A stretch of DNA of 34,008 nt from JABWCQ01 sp964530625. Its GTDB lineage: Bacteria; Electryoneota; RPQS01. Under the pieces are notes generated by a model that made no database searches, was not told the origin of the DNA, and was given only the letters and a program-made list of their open reading frames with translations. The position numbers were made by a program, and so were the translations under genes. Numbering within the stretch: the stretch's first letter is position 1; every line of letters begins with the position of its first letter. Below are positions 15,756 to 24,638 of the stretch, piece after piece. Where the stretch lies: contig CAZHAK010000029.1 in NCBI GenBank assembly GCA_964530625.1, positions 1 through 34,008 on the forward strand, written 5' to 3'.

Positions 15756-16714
15756 TGAACAATTTGTTCTTCTCCTGTGAAATCGCGAAGTATCCGCGCC
15801 GCTATCAACTCGGGAGACTCGTCAAAGGAGCGAAACACCCAAAGTGTGCGCGGTTCACGACGGTACCAGGTCAACTGTCGTTTTACGTAATTTCGCACAG
15901 CCTGTTGAATAGACGCTAGCATTGCAGCCGCGTCACACTCGCCGCGCAAATGGGGAAAGACATCCTGATACCCGTGCGTTCGCAAGGCGTTTGTATTTGT
16001 TTCATTGAATCCTTGGCGCATAATGTCGTGGACCTCTGCTACGAGCCCATGCTTGAGCATCAGCTCGGCGCGGTGATTGACGCGTTCATAGGTATGAGCG
16101 CGATCACCATATAGGAAATAGAGTTTGAAGGATTCTTTTAGCGGCTCAGCCTCATTGCGTCTTAGATCAGAAAGCTTTTGTCCAGTCATTCGAAAATGTC
16201 CGATGGCGCGTAACGCCCTGTGATGGTCAGTAGGCTCTGTCTTGGCCGCTACTTCCGGGTCAATTCTCTGCAGTTCCTCGTACATTACGTCCGAACCGCG
16301 ATCGTCCCACTCCTTTCGAAGGACAGTATAATTTATATGCGGCTCATTCTCGGTGGCGTACAGCCCGTCAATCAGAGCTTTGATATAGAGCATTGAGCCG
16401 CCGACAACTAGAGTGCGCTTACCTTCTGCCGCCCGCGATGTGATCACCTCGCGCGCTGCCTTTGCAAAATCGCCTGCCGTCCATCGATCGCTCAATGATT
16501 TGGTCGAGACAAAGTGATGCTTGATCGCGTCTAATTGCTCTTGGTCGGGTGGCGCAGAGCCAATCACGAGCTCACGGAACACTTGTCTTGAATCGGCATT
16601 CACAATTTCCGCTTGCAACGCTAAAGCAAGCGGAATTGAAACTTCCGTTTTTCCTGAGGCGGTTGTGCCTGTCAGAACCAGAACAGCCGGTGTTGTGCTA
16701 ACCGGTTCTGCCAA
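15734..16714 (-). CDS. miaA: tRNA dimethylallyltransferase
   Basis: MiaA transfers a dimethylallyl group to the N6 of adenosine 37 in tRNAs that read codons beginning with U. The 326-residue protein has the P-loop GTTASGKT (16-23), DSRQ (41-44) and the C-terminal QAVRNYVKRQLTWYRR motif. The start is TTG 16714, inside the end of mutL (17-base overlap). The mutL-miaA pair is also adjacent in many Proteobacteria. It is the last gene of the long minus-strand run and ends in the shared terminator. Confidence 0.95.
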   Translation of the reverse strand: MAEPVSTTPAVLVLTGTTASGKTEVSIPLALALQAEIVNADSRQVFRELVIGSAPPDQEQLDAIKHHFVSTKSLSDRWTAGDFAKAAREVITSRAAEGKRTLVVGGSMLYIKALIDGLYATENEPHINYTVLRKEWDDRGSDVMYEELQRIDPEVAAKTEPTDHHRALRAIGHFRMTGQKLSDLRRNEAEPLKESFKLYFLYGDRAHTYERVNHRAELMLKHGLVAEVHDIMRQGFNETNTNALRTHGYQDVFPHLRGECDAAAMLASIQQAVRNYVKRQLTWYRREPRTLWVFRSFDESPELIAARILRDFTGEEQIVQKEKPAG

Positions 16715-18434
16715 AGCGATGATCCAATTCGCTCAGTTTCATTTCAATAAATGTCGGGCGGCCGTGTGGACATGTTCCGGGTTGCTGAGTTGCAAAGAGT
16801 TCGTCCACAAGTGCGGCCATTTCTTCATTGCTCAGATCATCCCCTGTACGAATTGCTGCTTTACAAGCAAAGCCCGCCGCAAGAGATTCGCGAGGTCCCA
16901 ACCGGGTTCTGCGAAACTCATCATACTCCGTGATCATCTCGCGTAGCATGGAAACTTCAGACGCTCGACGCAGACCAGCAGGCACCGCTTCGACGCTATA
17001 GGAACGCGGACCGAAATCTCGTATCACGAACCCAAATGCCGGTAGCTCTGCAAACATCTCGCGAAAGGACGCATCCTCATCGGGTGTCAGTTCGAGTAAC
17101 ATGGGAAACAAAAGTTGCTGAGACACGAAGGAACGACTGTCAAAACTGCGAAGAGCGCGTTCGTACAACACTCGCTCATGGGCGGCGTGCTGATCGATTA
17201 TTGCCAGACCGGACCGTATCGGCGCAATCAAGTACTTGCGATGCACTTGATAGATTTGCGCTCGGAGTTTGGCTTGCGGTTCACTTTCCGACTGCTGCGC
17301 AAATGACATCGGCGGATTCGGGAATGCGGCGGAATACGAAGTCGCGGATCGCACGCTTTGCTGAGTCGGCGTAAAAAAGTTTGGCCGCTCTGAAACTTCC
17401 GGCGTATAGGACGGCGCCCACTGCTGCCGCAATTCGCTCAGTGAGCCTTGCTGTTCTCTCAATGCCTCTCTAAATGATTCAAAGACCGCAGCGTGAACCA
17501 ACCGTTCGTCTGAGAACCGCACTTCCCGTTTCGCAGGATGCACATTGACATCGACAATCGACGTTGACACGTCTATAAAGATAATGTAGAACGGCCACTC
17601 GCCATCCTCCGTCCAGTCCCGCAGCGCACCGCGCGAGACACCGGACAAACCCGTGCTCTGAAACGGACGCTTGTTCACATAGAAGAATTGATCGCCGCGC
17701 GCGCGACGATTCAGCTCTCGATGCCCTAACACGCCACTCACCTTCACTCCTCTGAGTTCGTGTTTGACCGTTAAGAGCTTTTCGCCAATGCCGACGCCAA
17801 AGACATCTGCCACTCTCCCACGGAACTCCGTCGAGGGCCAAACAAATTGCAATGACTCACCGTGACGGAACGTCCAGGCAATTTCAGGGTACGCAAGGGC
17901 ATAGGTGCGGAGGACTCGAATTGAATGCGATAACTCAGTTGCATCTGCCTTCAGAAACTTCGCGCGAGCAGGTGTATTGAAAAAGATTGACCGGACGCGA
18001 ATAAGAGTTCCCTTCGGCGCGGCGAGAGCTTCTTCGTGCGCAATGTCGCCACCCATGATATGCATCCTGTAACCTGAGCTCGATTCAGAGTCGCGTGACA
18101 CGATCTCCATATCACTGACGGACGCAATACTCGGCAGAGCCTCCCCACGGAATCCGAGTGTTGCAATCGCAAAGAGATCAGATCCCTCCATAAGCTTTGA
18201 CGTCGCGTGTCGCTCCAAACAAAGCAACATGTCATCCCGTGACATGCCAAAACCGTCGTCACGCACGGCGATTAGTTCTCTACCCGATCCTTCGAGTTCA
18301 ATGTCAATTTTCGTCGCGCCCGCATCAATCGCGTTGTCCAATAGTTCGCGCAAAACTGAGGCGGGCCTCTCAATGACTTCGCCTGCGGCAATCTGATTTA
18401 CCAGTTGCTCCGGAAGTATACGAATTCTACCCAC
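16698..18434 (-). CDS. mutL: DNA mismatch repair protein MutL (endonuclease type)
   Basis: MutL links mismatch recognition by MutS to strand incision. The 578-residue protein has the GHKL ATPase domain (RELLDNAIDAGA with Glu30/Asn34, DDGFGM 59-64, GFRGEAL 94-100), a variable linker (about 330-390) and a C-terminal dimerisation domain. The latter contains the nicking-endonuclease motif DQHAxxExxxxE (414-425), plus ACKAAIR (523-529) and CPHGRP (555-560), so it should be the self-nicking type found in bacteria without MutH. The GTG 18434 overlaps the stop of the cyclodeaminase gene by 8 bases (GTGGGTAG). mutS is not in the window. Confidence 0.97.
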   Translation of the reverse strand: MGRIRILPEQLVNQIAAGEVIERPASVLRELLDNAIDAGATKIDIELEGSGRELIAVRDDGFGMSRDDMLLCLERHATSKLMEGSDLFAIATLGFRGEALPSIASVSDMEIVSRDSESSSGYRMHIMGGDIAHEEALAAPKGTLIRVRSIFFNTPARAKFLKADATELSHSIRVLRTYALAYPEIAWTFRHGESLQFVWPSTEFRGRVADVFGVGIGEKLLTVKHELRGVKVSGVLGHRELNRRARGDQFFYVNKRPFQSTGLSGVSRGALRDWTEDGEWPFYIIFIDVSTSIVDVNVHPAKREVRFSDERLVHAAVFESFREALREQQGSLSELRQQWAPSYTPEVSERPNFFTPTQQSVRSATSYSAAFPNPPMSFAQQSESEPQAKLRAQIYQVHRKYLIAPIRSGLAIIDQHAAHERVLYERALRSFDSRSFVSQQLLFPMLLELTPDEDASFREMFAELPAFGFVIRDFGPRSYSVEAVPAGLRRASEVSMLREMITEYDEFRRTRLGPRESLAAGFACKAAIRTGDDLSNEEMAALVDELFATQQPGTCPHGRPTFIEMKLSELDHRFGRTG

Positions 18435-19080
18435 GCAGTTTTTGTTCCACGACTTCCCGAAGTGAAGACAATTGCTCTCTACATTCCTTTCGAGCCCGCG
18501 CCACTTCCTGCCTAAGGGTTTCAGCTTGTTCGTCGGCGCGGCCCAATAAGTTGATCAGCACGTTGCTCGCTGCGCCTTCCACACCTGCCAAGAGCATCTC
18601 CGCGCCGGTCGCTGCATCCGATAGAGTGTTCGGATTTCCTTTGCTCACAATAATGTCCGCGAATGCTAGAGCTTGTGCGCATTGCAACATTGTAGCACGT
18701 GGTACGTTGATCGTTTGTGCCGATGATTCGGCGACTTCCTTCTCTTTGCTCGCCTTTTCTTGCGGGGTAGTCTCAGGCAGCTTGTTGGCGACACGGAAAC
18801 GCAAAAAGGCCCATGTGTCTTCGTCTACTTGTGCAAGAAGTTGGTGTCTTAGCGGATCGAGATTAGACTTTACAGTTGTCAACTCATTGTTCACAGCTTC
18901 GAAGCCTTTCTTGCCGATCGTGAACTCACAAACCATGATCAGTAAGGCCGCGCCGATCGCACCGGAGAGAGCCGCCGCACTTCCTCCACCAGGAGCAGGA
19001 GACTTTGCCGCAAGTTGCTCAACAAACCCGACAACTGGCTGGTAAACGAGCTTGGCTGGCATGTCAGGCATGTTTGACAT
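18427..19080 (-). CDS. Formiminotetrahydrofolate cyclodeaminase-family protein
   Basis: This matches the C-terminal half of mammalian FTCD, which releases ammonia from 5-formimino-THF to give methenyl-THF. The N-terminal glycine-rich signature SPAPGGGSAAALSGAIGAAL (28-47) is clear, and the length (217 residues) is normal for a stand-alone cyclodeaminase. ATG 19080 is chosen because GCGGAG, overlapping the ftcD stop, lies eight bases before it; upstream in-frame starts would lie inside ftcD. Formiminotransferase and cyclodeaminase are thus separate but adjacent genes whose products act one after the other in one-carbon metabolism. Confidence 0.9.
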   Translation of the reverse strand: MSNMPDMPAKLVYQPVVGFVEQLAAKSPAPGGGSAAALSGAIGAALLIMVCEFTIGKKGFEAVNNELTTVKSNLDPLRHQLLAQVDEDTWAFLRFRVANKLPETTPQEKASKEKEVAESSAQTINVPRATMLQCAQALAFADIIVSKGNPNTLSDAATGAEMLLAGVEGAASNVLINLLGRADEQAETLRQEVARARKECREQLSSLREVVEQKLRG

Positions 19081-19087
19081 CTTATTA

Positions 19088-20134
19088 TTACTCCGCAATG
19101 GCATATTCAATGATCTTTTTTCGCGGTTCAAACGTATTGAACGATGACAGGCCCAGTCGCTCTTCTGCTATCGCGACGGCATCTTGTACATTTTTCGGGC
19201 GTGTGAGTTTATCTCGCCAAATATAAAATTCCGAAGCGAGCAATAGAGCTTCAAGTGGTATCAATCCCACAACTTCCGAACCGAAGACTTCCAGTTTACG
19301 CGGCTTCGCTTCATAACATACTTGCTCATAAGCCGTGTGCGGCGCCGAAACCAAATAGTTCGTCAAGTTAATGGATACCTGACAGAACTGCTCTTGATCG
19401 AGAAGTACTCCCATTGCTTTGCAGTTTTGCAAAGGACCCGGATGATGCACGACCTTTCCTGTGGCGCTTGTTACGACGTCTCCGTTCGCGTGCTTCAGCG
19501 GCCAGCCCACTTGCCGAATATGAAGCGCAATATCGTGCACAGTTTCTACATCTGTAGTTCGCAGGTTCACGTTGTAGGCAACCAGAAAGAACCGAGCACC
19601 CGTGATCACACAGCCGAACTTAGGAATAAACTTGTGCGGCCCAAAGTCCGGGATCCAATCGGGACTTGCCATCTTCTCGGGAAGCGCTTCGTATTCACCC
19701 CTACGGACATTTGCAAGATTCTTTCTTTCTGGTATCGAGGCCGCGGCTTCATAGAGAAACACAGGGAGTCCAAGTTCTTCTCCTACACGTTTGCCATACT
19801 GCTTCGCCAACTCCGCGCATTCAGACATTGTAATGTTTCGTACAGGTACAAACGGAGCGACGTCCACGGCTCCACTGCGCGGGTGCTCTCCCTTATGCGC
19901 CGTCATATCTATCTCTTCCAATGCGGCAGCAGTAAGTTTGAATGTCGCCTCAACACAAGCTTGTGGATCTCCAGCATAGGTGATAACGCAGCGGTTGTAG
20001 TCGCCGTTTGGATCCACATCGAGCAGTTTCACACCAGCAACAGCTTTTACGACAGACGCGATTCGGTCAATCTTTGCGCGATCCCGCCCTTCCGAGATAT
20101 TCGGAACACATTCAACTATAGGTCTATCATTCAT
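19088..20134 (-). CDS. ftcD: Glutamate formimidoyltransferase
   Basis: The enzyme moves the formimino group of formiminoglutamate, from histidine breakdown, to tetrahydrofolate. The 348-residue protein shows VECVPNISEGRD at the start and the catalytic region HKGEHPRSGAVD with His84, both hallmarks of the family. ATG 20134 gives the standard N-terminus (MNDRPIVECV); a longer frame to 20167 would overlap dacB. It lies 7 bases after the dacB stop and directly before the cyclodeaminase gene. No other histidine-degradation (hut) gene is present, so the formimino source could be elsewhere in the genome. Confidence 0.94.
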   Translation of the reverse strand: MNDRPIVECVPNISEGRDRAKIDRIASVVKAVAGVKLLDVDPNGDYNRCVITYAGDPQACVEATFKLTAAALEEIDMTAHKGEHPRSGAVDVAPFVPVRNITMSECAELAKQYGKRVGEELGLPVFLYEAAASIPERKNLANVRRGEYEALPEKMASPDWIPDFGPHKFIPKFGCVITGARFFLVAYNVNLRTTDVETVHDIALHIRQVGWPLKHANGDVVTSATGKVVHHPGPLQNCKAMGVLLDQEQFCQVSINLTNYLVSAPHTAYEQVCYEAKPRKLEVFGSEVVGLIPLEALLLASEFYIWRDKLTRPKNVQDAVAIAEERLGLSSFNTFEPRKKIIEYAIAE

Positions 20135-20141
20135 ATGAGTA

Positions 20142-21617
20142 TTAATTGCTCGCACGAAAGACCGCACGAATCAAATCATCCTGCGTGTTCCTGACATAGT
20201 TTCGAGAGCATCTGAAATTGTTGGATATAATTGCAAAGGCGATTCGTTTGCCGTTGTCAAGTCCGATGTATCCTGCAATAGATGAAACGTTGGTCATCGT
20301 CCCCGTCTTGGCGTGGACTCTTCCCAACATGCCGTTTGCGGACAACCTGCCTGTCAAAGTTCCGTCCACACCTGATTGTGACAATGACGCTTCAAAATCA
20401 TTTCCTTCCTCGGAAGCGATCATCGCCCTCAACAACTTGACAACCGCTTCAGCAGAAAAAATATTCTGCCGCGATAAACCGCAACCATCTTCTAGAGAAA
20501 AAGCATCGCGATGTATTTCCAAGCCGCGCGCGAAACGTTGAATAGCGCGCACTCCTGCCTCTGTGGAGCCATGACCAAACGACTCTTTTGCCACGGCCAT
20601 CAACAGGTATTCGGCAAGGTAATTATCGCTATCCTTGTTCACGATGGCGGCGATGTTCGACATCGGCGCGGACGAAACTTCAAGAAGAATGTGTGAGGCT
20701 GGTGACACATTGCGAAGGACTTGAACGCTCCCAGATATTGTGATACCCTTCTGTTCTAATGCATTGCGGATAGCGAGACCCAGATAGCGTGCGGGCTCTT
20801 GCAAAGGAAACCAGATATATTGTGGATCGTCCTGTAAAGCCATTACGCCGTTTATCTCGAGCTCATCTTCGCACGGAGTCACGCGGTACTCTATCCAACT
20901 CTCGTTACCTTTGCCAACCGTAACGATGTTGTTGCGCACGGTTATCGGCGCGAATTGCGGCTCGAAGTGAACCTCGGCGGGCGCGTCCACATGCTCACCC
21001 GGTGCGATCTCGACATTGCAAACGTTGCTGTTGAATCCTGCGCCGTCCACCGTTGGTGCGAATCCTTCACGTAAGTCACCCATTTCCCAGACACCGTTGC
21101 CGCACGATCGCTCAAAGGCATTAACGACGATTTCAAGATCGCCCTCAACCCTTCGCAGTCCTTGAGCAAAAAGCTCAACTGCAATTTTCTTCTGGGCGGG
21201 CTGTCCGAATCCGCGGCGGGTCTTTAGTTCAAACATCGGGTCCCCGCCACAAATTATCTGCAGGCTGCCGCGCAGTGCACCTGACGCATCCGGCGGCCCC
21301 GCTGCTGCGACCTTTGTCACAAATTTGTAATCGGCACCCAGTGTGCGAAATGCTGCGGCAGTCGTCCAAAGTTTTGTGACTGACGCAGGGACAAGCAATC
21401 TCTTTGGATCATGTGCGGCCACTACTTGGCCGGTCTCGGCATCCGCAAAGAGCACGCTCCACGACGTCCCTTCGAGAGGGTCCAATGCCAGGAGTGAGTC
21501 CACTTCACGATTCAAGTCGGCAGCCAAGCTCGAGCCGCCTAGTCCAATCAACAGAGCAACGCGGAAAATCGAAATGCAAAATATGCCGATGAATGGCGCG
21601 CGAGTTGGATTACCCAC
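20142..21617 (-). CDS. dacB: D-alanyl-D-alanine carboxypeptidase/endopeptidase (PBP4, S13 family)
   Basis: PBP4-type enzymes trim peptidoglycan stems and cut cross-links in the periplasm. Numbered from GTG 21617, the 491-residue protein has an N-terminal membrane/signal segment (about 8-30), the SxxK motif with Ser79 and Lys82 (PASVTKLW), then SDN (KDSDNYLAEYLL) and KTG (HAKTGTM) later. The large insertion between SxxK and SxN is typical of S13. GTG 21617 overlaps the xer stop by 8 bases (GTGGGTAA); the same frame is open to 21758, but that would read through the end of the recombinase gene and add a segment unlike a signal peptide. No ribosome site is visible, which suggests coupling. Confidence 0.93.
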   Translation of the reverse strand: MGNPTRAPFIGIFCISIFRVALLIGLGGSSLAADLNREVDSLLALDPLEGTSWSVLFADAETGQVVAAHDPKRLLVPASVTKLWTTAAAFRTLGADYKFVTKVAAAGPPDASGALRGSLQIICGGDPMFELKTRRGFGQPAQKKIAVELFAQGLRRVEGDLEIVVNAFERSCGNGVWEMGDLREGFAPTVDGAGFNSNVCNVEIAPGEHVDAPAEVHFEPQFAPITVRNNIVTVGKGNESWIEYRVTPCEDELEINGVMALQDDPQYIWFPLQEPARYLGLAIRNALEQKGITISGSVQVLRNVSPASHILLEVSSAPMSNIAAIVNKDSDNYLAEYLLMAVAKESFGHGSTEAGVRAIQRFARGLEIHRDAFSLEDGCGLSRQNIFSAEAVVKLLRAMIASEEGNDFEASLSQSGVDGTLTGRLSANGMLGRVHAKTGTMTNVSSIAGYIGLDNGKRIAFAIISNNFRCSRNYVRNTQDDLIRAVFRASN

Positions 21618-22572
21618 GCGGATGAAAAGAGCGTACAACTTCCGAGAGATAGTCGCGGTCAAGATGAGTGTAAATTTCAGTAGTGGAAATGGATGAGTGA
21701 CCGAGAAGTTCCTGCACGACACGCAGGTCGGCCCCTCCTTCGAGGAGATGTGTGGCAAAGCTGTGGCGAAGAGTGTGAGGTGTTATGTGCGTTGTGATCC
21801 CTGCTTTTGCGCACAGTAGTTTGAGAACTGCCGCGCAACCGAAACGAGTCAAGGGCAGGCCGCGACGGGAAAGAAATATAAAATCTGCCGCGCGTGAGGG
21901 AAGCGGCCTCGGTGAGCCATCTTCGCCCGCTCCGCGAATTTGTGAACGGCCGTTCGTCAAATAGTCCGCGAGGGCCTTTTCCGCCGCGACGCCATACGGG
22001 CAAAGGCGAATCTTGTTTCCTTTTCCACGGATTCGCAAGACTCGCTCATCCCCTGTAAAGTGCGAAAACTTCAGTGAACAAAGCTCCGAAACGCGCAAGC
22101 CCGCTGAGTACGCGATCTCAATCAGCGCACGATCGCGCAATGACACGGGATCGCTGTCGGATACGGCAGAGAGAAGCAAGTCCACCGTGTCTACGCTGAC
22201 AACTTTTGGTAACTGACGACCACCCTTACTTCCGGACAGTTCTTCCGCCGGATCTTTGGCGACGCGGCGCTCCCTCACGAGCCACTTGTAGAAATTTCGG
22301 ATAGCTGCAAGTCTGCGATTTTCCGAGCGAACACTTGTAAAGGCAGAAAGAACGTAAAGCGCAGACTTGAGTGACTCTTTTGACGCTTGATCTAACGCAA
22401 TGCCGTCTTCTTTCAGCACATACGCCAGCGCAAGCAGGTCACGCCGATACGCTTGCACGGTATTGACCGCCAATTGGCGCTCATAGCGGCGCGCCTTCAG
22501 CCACTCCTCAATAAGTCGCAGTTGCGAGTCGTCAAGCGCGGACGAACGGATTGTAGAGCTTTTCGTGTCCAA
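21610..22572 (-). CDS. Tyrosine recombinase, XerC/XerD family
   Basis: Xer recombinases resolve chromosome dimers at dif. The 320-residue protein has the SAM-like N-terminal domain (about 16-110) and a catalytic domain with the full set Arg160 (GLRVSEL), Lys184 (RGKGNK), His266-x-x-Arg269 (HTLRHSF), His292 (LGHSS) and Tyr301 (EIYTH). Size and motifs fit a housekeeping Xer rather than an integrase. Whether it is XerC, XerD or a single-recombinase version cannot be told. It starts at TTG 22572, 41 bases inside the hydrolase gene, with GGAGAA 11 bases upstream; no closer in-frame start keeps the N-terminal domain. No dif-like site was looked for successfully in the window. Confidence 0.93.
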   Translation of the reverse strand: MDTKSSTIRSSALDDSQLRLIEEWLKARRYERQLAVNTVQAYRRDLLALAYVLKEDGIALDQASKESLKSALYVLSAFTSVRSENRRLAAIRNFYKWLVRERRVAKDPAEELSGSKGGRQLPKVVSVDTVDLLLSAVSDSDPVSLRDRALIEIAYSAGLRVSELCSLKFSHFTGDERVLRIRGKGNKIRLCPYGVAAEKALADYLTNGRSQIRGAGEDGSPRPLPSRAADFIFLSRRGLPLTRFGCAAVLKLLCAKAGITTHITPHTLRHSFATHLLEGGADLRVVQELLGHSSISTTEIYTHLDRDYLSEVVRSFHPRG

Positions 22573-23158
22573 CGGTGGTCGGTTCTCCGTGTCCCGGATA
22601 GACTATCGTGTTATCGGGCAATGAATAAATTTTTGAGCGAATCGCGTTGTAAAGCTGTTGCTGGCTTGAATCCGGAAAGTCTGTTCTACCAACAGATTCA
22701 TTGAAGAGTGTGTCACCGGCAATCAGAACGCCCTCGTAATAGAATACAAGCGAACCAGGAGAGTGTCCGGGCACGTGAAACAGTTTGAAATCAATTTTTC
22801 CGCAACTCAAACTATCCCCCTCTTGCAGAAGCTCGTCCGCGTCAGGAGAAACAACTTCTTCACCCGTGAAAATCGAAAGATTCAGCTCTGAATTGGCAAG
22901 TTTTGGCCGATCCAACGGATGAATGCACAGAGGCACGTTCAGAGCGGCTTTGGCTATCGCGTTTTCAGCAATGTGATCCACATGCCCATGCGTGTTTACG
23001 ATTCGAGTAACGGTTAAGTTGTTGCTCTCTATCCAGTCCAGAATCATATTCGCTTCCGCACCGGGATCAAACCAGATAGCTTCACGTGTCTCATCGCACC
23101 AGACAATTATCGTATTCATCGCAAACGGACCGACCGTGCGTGATTCAACTCTTAGCAT
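22532..23158 (-). CDS. Metallo-beta-lactamase-fold hydrolase, glyoxalase II-like
   Basis: The 208-residue protein has the two-metal site of this fold: THGHVDH (His57, His59, Asp61, His62), His132 (PGHSPGS), Asp149 (AGDTLF) and His190 (PGHGE). It lacks the C-terminal glutathione-binding domain of true glyoxalase II, so it belongs to the short group often called hydroxyacylglutathione hydrolase-like or persulfide-dioxygenase-like, and the substrate is uncertain. The ATG overlaps the rpe stop (ATGCTAA, 7 bases). Confidence 0.92.
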   Translation of the reverse strand: MLRVESRTVGPFAMNTIIVWCDETREAIWFDPGAEANMILDWIESNNLTVTRIVNTHGHVDHIAENAIAKAALNVPLCIHPLDRPKLANSELNLSIFTGEEVVSPDADELLQEGDSLSCGKIDFKLFHVPGHSPGSLVFYYEGVLIAGDTLFNESVGRTDFPDSSQQQLYNAIRSKIYSLPDNTIVYPGHGEPTTVGHEKLYNPFVRA

Positions 23159-23826
23159 CCTGCTGCCAGCCTCAATGTATTCCAGCTCTCTTGAAACTTG
23201 CCGTTAAAGAGAGCACTGCCTGCCACCAACCGCTCAGCTCCTGCTTCGACAACGGACGGAGCAGTAGAGGAGTCTACTCCTCCGTCCACAGACAGGATAA
23301 AATTCCCCCTGCCAGATTGTTGAAGCACACGCAGAGACGCGAGTTTCTCAAGTGCGACCGGAATAAATTTCTGTCCCCCAAATCCCGGATTCACACTCAT
23401 GATCAAAACGATATCACATATTGATAGCACGTGCTCAACGTGCGATACGGGAGTAGACGGATTTAGCGCAACACCCGCTTTGCAGCCAAGCTCTTTGATT
23501 TGAGCAAGCGTCCGATGCAAGTGTGGACTTACTTCCGCGTGCACCGTGATCGCATTTGCTCCGGCTTCGGCATATGATTCGATAGAGCGCTCAGGCGCGT
23601 CAATCATCAAATGAACATCAAGCTCCAATTTTGTGATGGAGCGTATCTGCTTAATGATCGGCGGACCAAACGTCAAGTTCGGCACAAAGTGCCCGTCCAT
23701 GACGTCGCAATGTAGCACCGTCGCGCCAGCGGCTTCGCATCGTTGAATTTCCTGCTCAAGATGCAGAAAGTCGGCAGCCAAAAGAGATGGCGCGAGGTGT
23801 ACCGGAGTATCGTTGGGGCGAGTCAT
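23152..23826 (-). CDS. rpe: Ribulose-phosphate 3-epimerase
   Basis: Rpe interconverts ribulose-5-phosphate and xylulose-5-phosphate in the pentose phosphate pathway. The 224-residue TIM-barrel protein shows APSLLAADF, the metal/catalytic residues His39-x-Asp41 (LHCDVMDGHFVPN), His72 (DVHLMI), the phosphate-binding MSVNPGFGGQKF and VDGGV. Its ATG follows the stop of the PASTA gene with no gap (TAAATG), with GAGG eight bases upstream. Confidence 0.97.
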   Translation of the reverse strand: MTRPNDTPVHLAPSLLAADFLHLEQEIQRCEAAGATVLHCDVMDGHFVPNLTFGPPIIKQIRSITKLELDVHLMIDAPERSIESYAEAGANAITVHAEVSPHLHRTLAQIKELGCKAGVALNPSTPVSHVEHVLSICDIVLIMSVNPGFGGQKFIPVALEKLASLRVLQQSGRGNFILSVDGGVDSSTAPSVVEAGAERLVAGSALFNGKFQESWNTLRLAAGC

Positions 23827-24636
23827 TTAATCAGCCTCTTGAGGAGGAGTTTCTTCAGCGGGTTGCAAGTTTGGATCGGTTTGCGGAACAGCGACAACCA
23901 GATTCACTTCGGTGTCTTGGCTGACTTCGGCACCGGACGTCAAGCTCTGTGCGATCACTGTCCCCGCAGTAAACAAGTTTGTCGGTTCACGTGTGATATT
24001 GCCCAGTCTTAAACCGGACTCAAGAATTGTCTTTCGCGCGTCGTGCAACGAAAGATCAATCAACATGGGTACGAAGATACTATTGGGTCTTGGCCCAAGC
24101 GAGAGCGTCAACTGAACAGCCTGTCCGGCGATCACGGGAGCGCCCGGCTCAGGCCGTTGGCTCATGATTCCACCTCGCGGAACTATAGCGGAAAAATCGT
24201 AACTTGTGCCGGAAGGTGACACGAGCAGTCCAAGATTTCTGCATTCGATTTCAGCTGACCGCTGATCCAAACCGGTTAAATCGGGAATTTCAGACCCGGA
24301 GCTCTCACGCGCTGGCACTATATGAATGACTCGTCCGGGTTTGGACTGGGATCCCGCGAGGGGTCGCTGTTCAAGCACGGTACCCTCGGCAACTTTGCCT
24401 CCGATTTTGGCAGGCTCTTCAACTATGCGAAAGCCCTCTTCTTCCGCGAGCGCTTTTGCCTGCAAAACGGTCAGCCCTAGAAAAGACGGAACGGATTTCT
24501 CGACATTGTGCCGAGTATAAAGGGGCATGATGAACAAGTCCGTCACCATGCCCGCAACTAAAAGTATCGATAGGAGTAATAAAACGCTTGCGCCAAACGT
24601 GCGCAGGCGACCGCCGAACGCACGTTTTTCAGTCAT
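23827..24636 (-). CDS. Membrane-anchored PASTA-domain protein without kinase domain
   Basis: The 269-residue protein has a short basic cytoplasmic tail, one membrane helix (about 14-37) and three PASTA repeats outside (about 47-108, 114-181 and 186-250), then a Pro/Glu-rich tail. PASTA repeats bind peptidoglycan fragments or beta-lactams. In Firmicutes and others a PASTA serine/threonine kinase (PrkC/Stk) lies between rsmB and rpe; here that slot holds a protein with only the sensor half. It may be a wall-binding subunit that works with another protein. ATG 24636 is two bases after the rsmB stop. Confidence 0.9.
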   Translation of the reverse strand: MTEKRAFGGRLRTFGASVLLLLSILLVAGMVTDLFIMPLYTRHNVEKSVPSFLGLTVLQAKALAEEEGFRIVEEPAKIGGKVAEGTVLEQRPLAGSQSKPGRVIHIVPARESSGSEIPDLTGLDQRSAEIECRNLGLLVSPSGTSYDFSAIVPRGGIMSQRPEPGAPVIAGQAVQLTLSLGPRPNSIFVPMLIDLSLHDARKTILESGLRLGNITREPTNLFTAGTVIAQSLTSGAEVSQDTEVNLVVAVPQTDPNLQPAEETPPQEAD

Positions 24637-24638
24637 GG

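Noticed and set aside
19322..20194. A 290-residue plus-strand frame opposite ftcD
   Set aside because: Antisense to a clear ftcD gene with all family motifs; the translation has no recognisable features.
21618..21758. Longer N-terminus for dacB reaching 21758
   Set aside because: It would run 149 bases back into the xer gene and add residues unlike a signal peptide; GTG 21617 sits at the xer stop.
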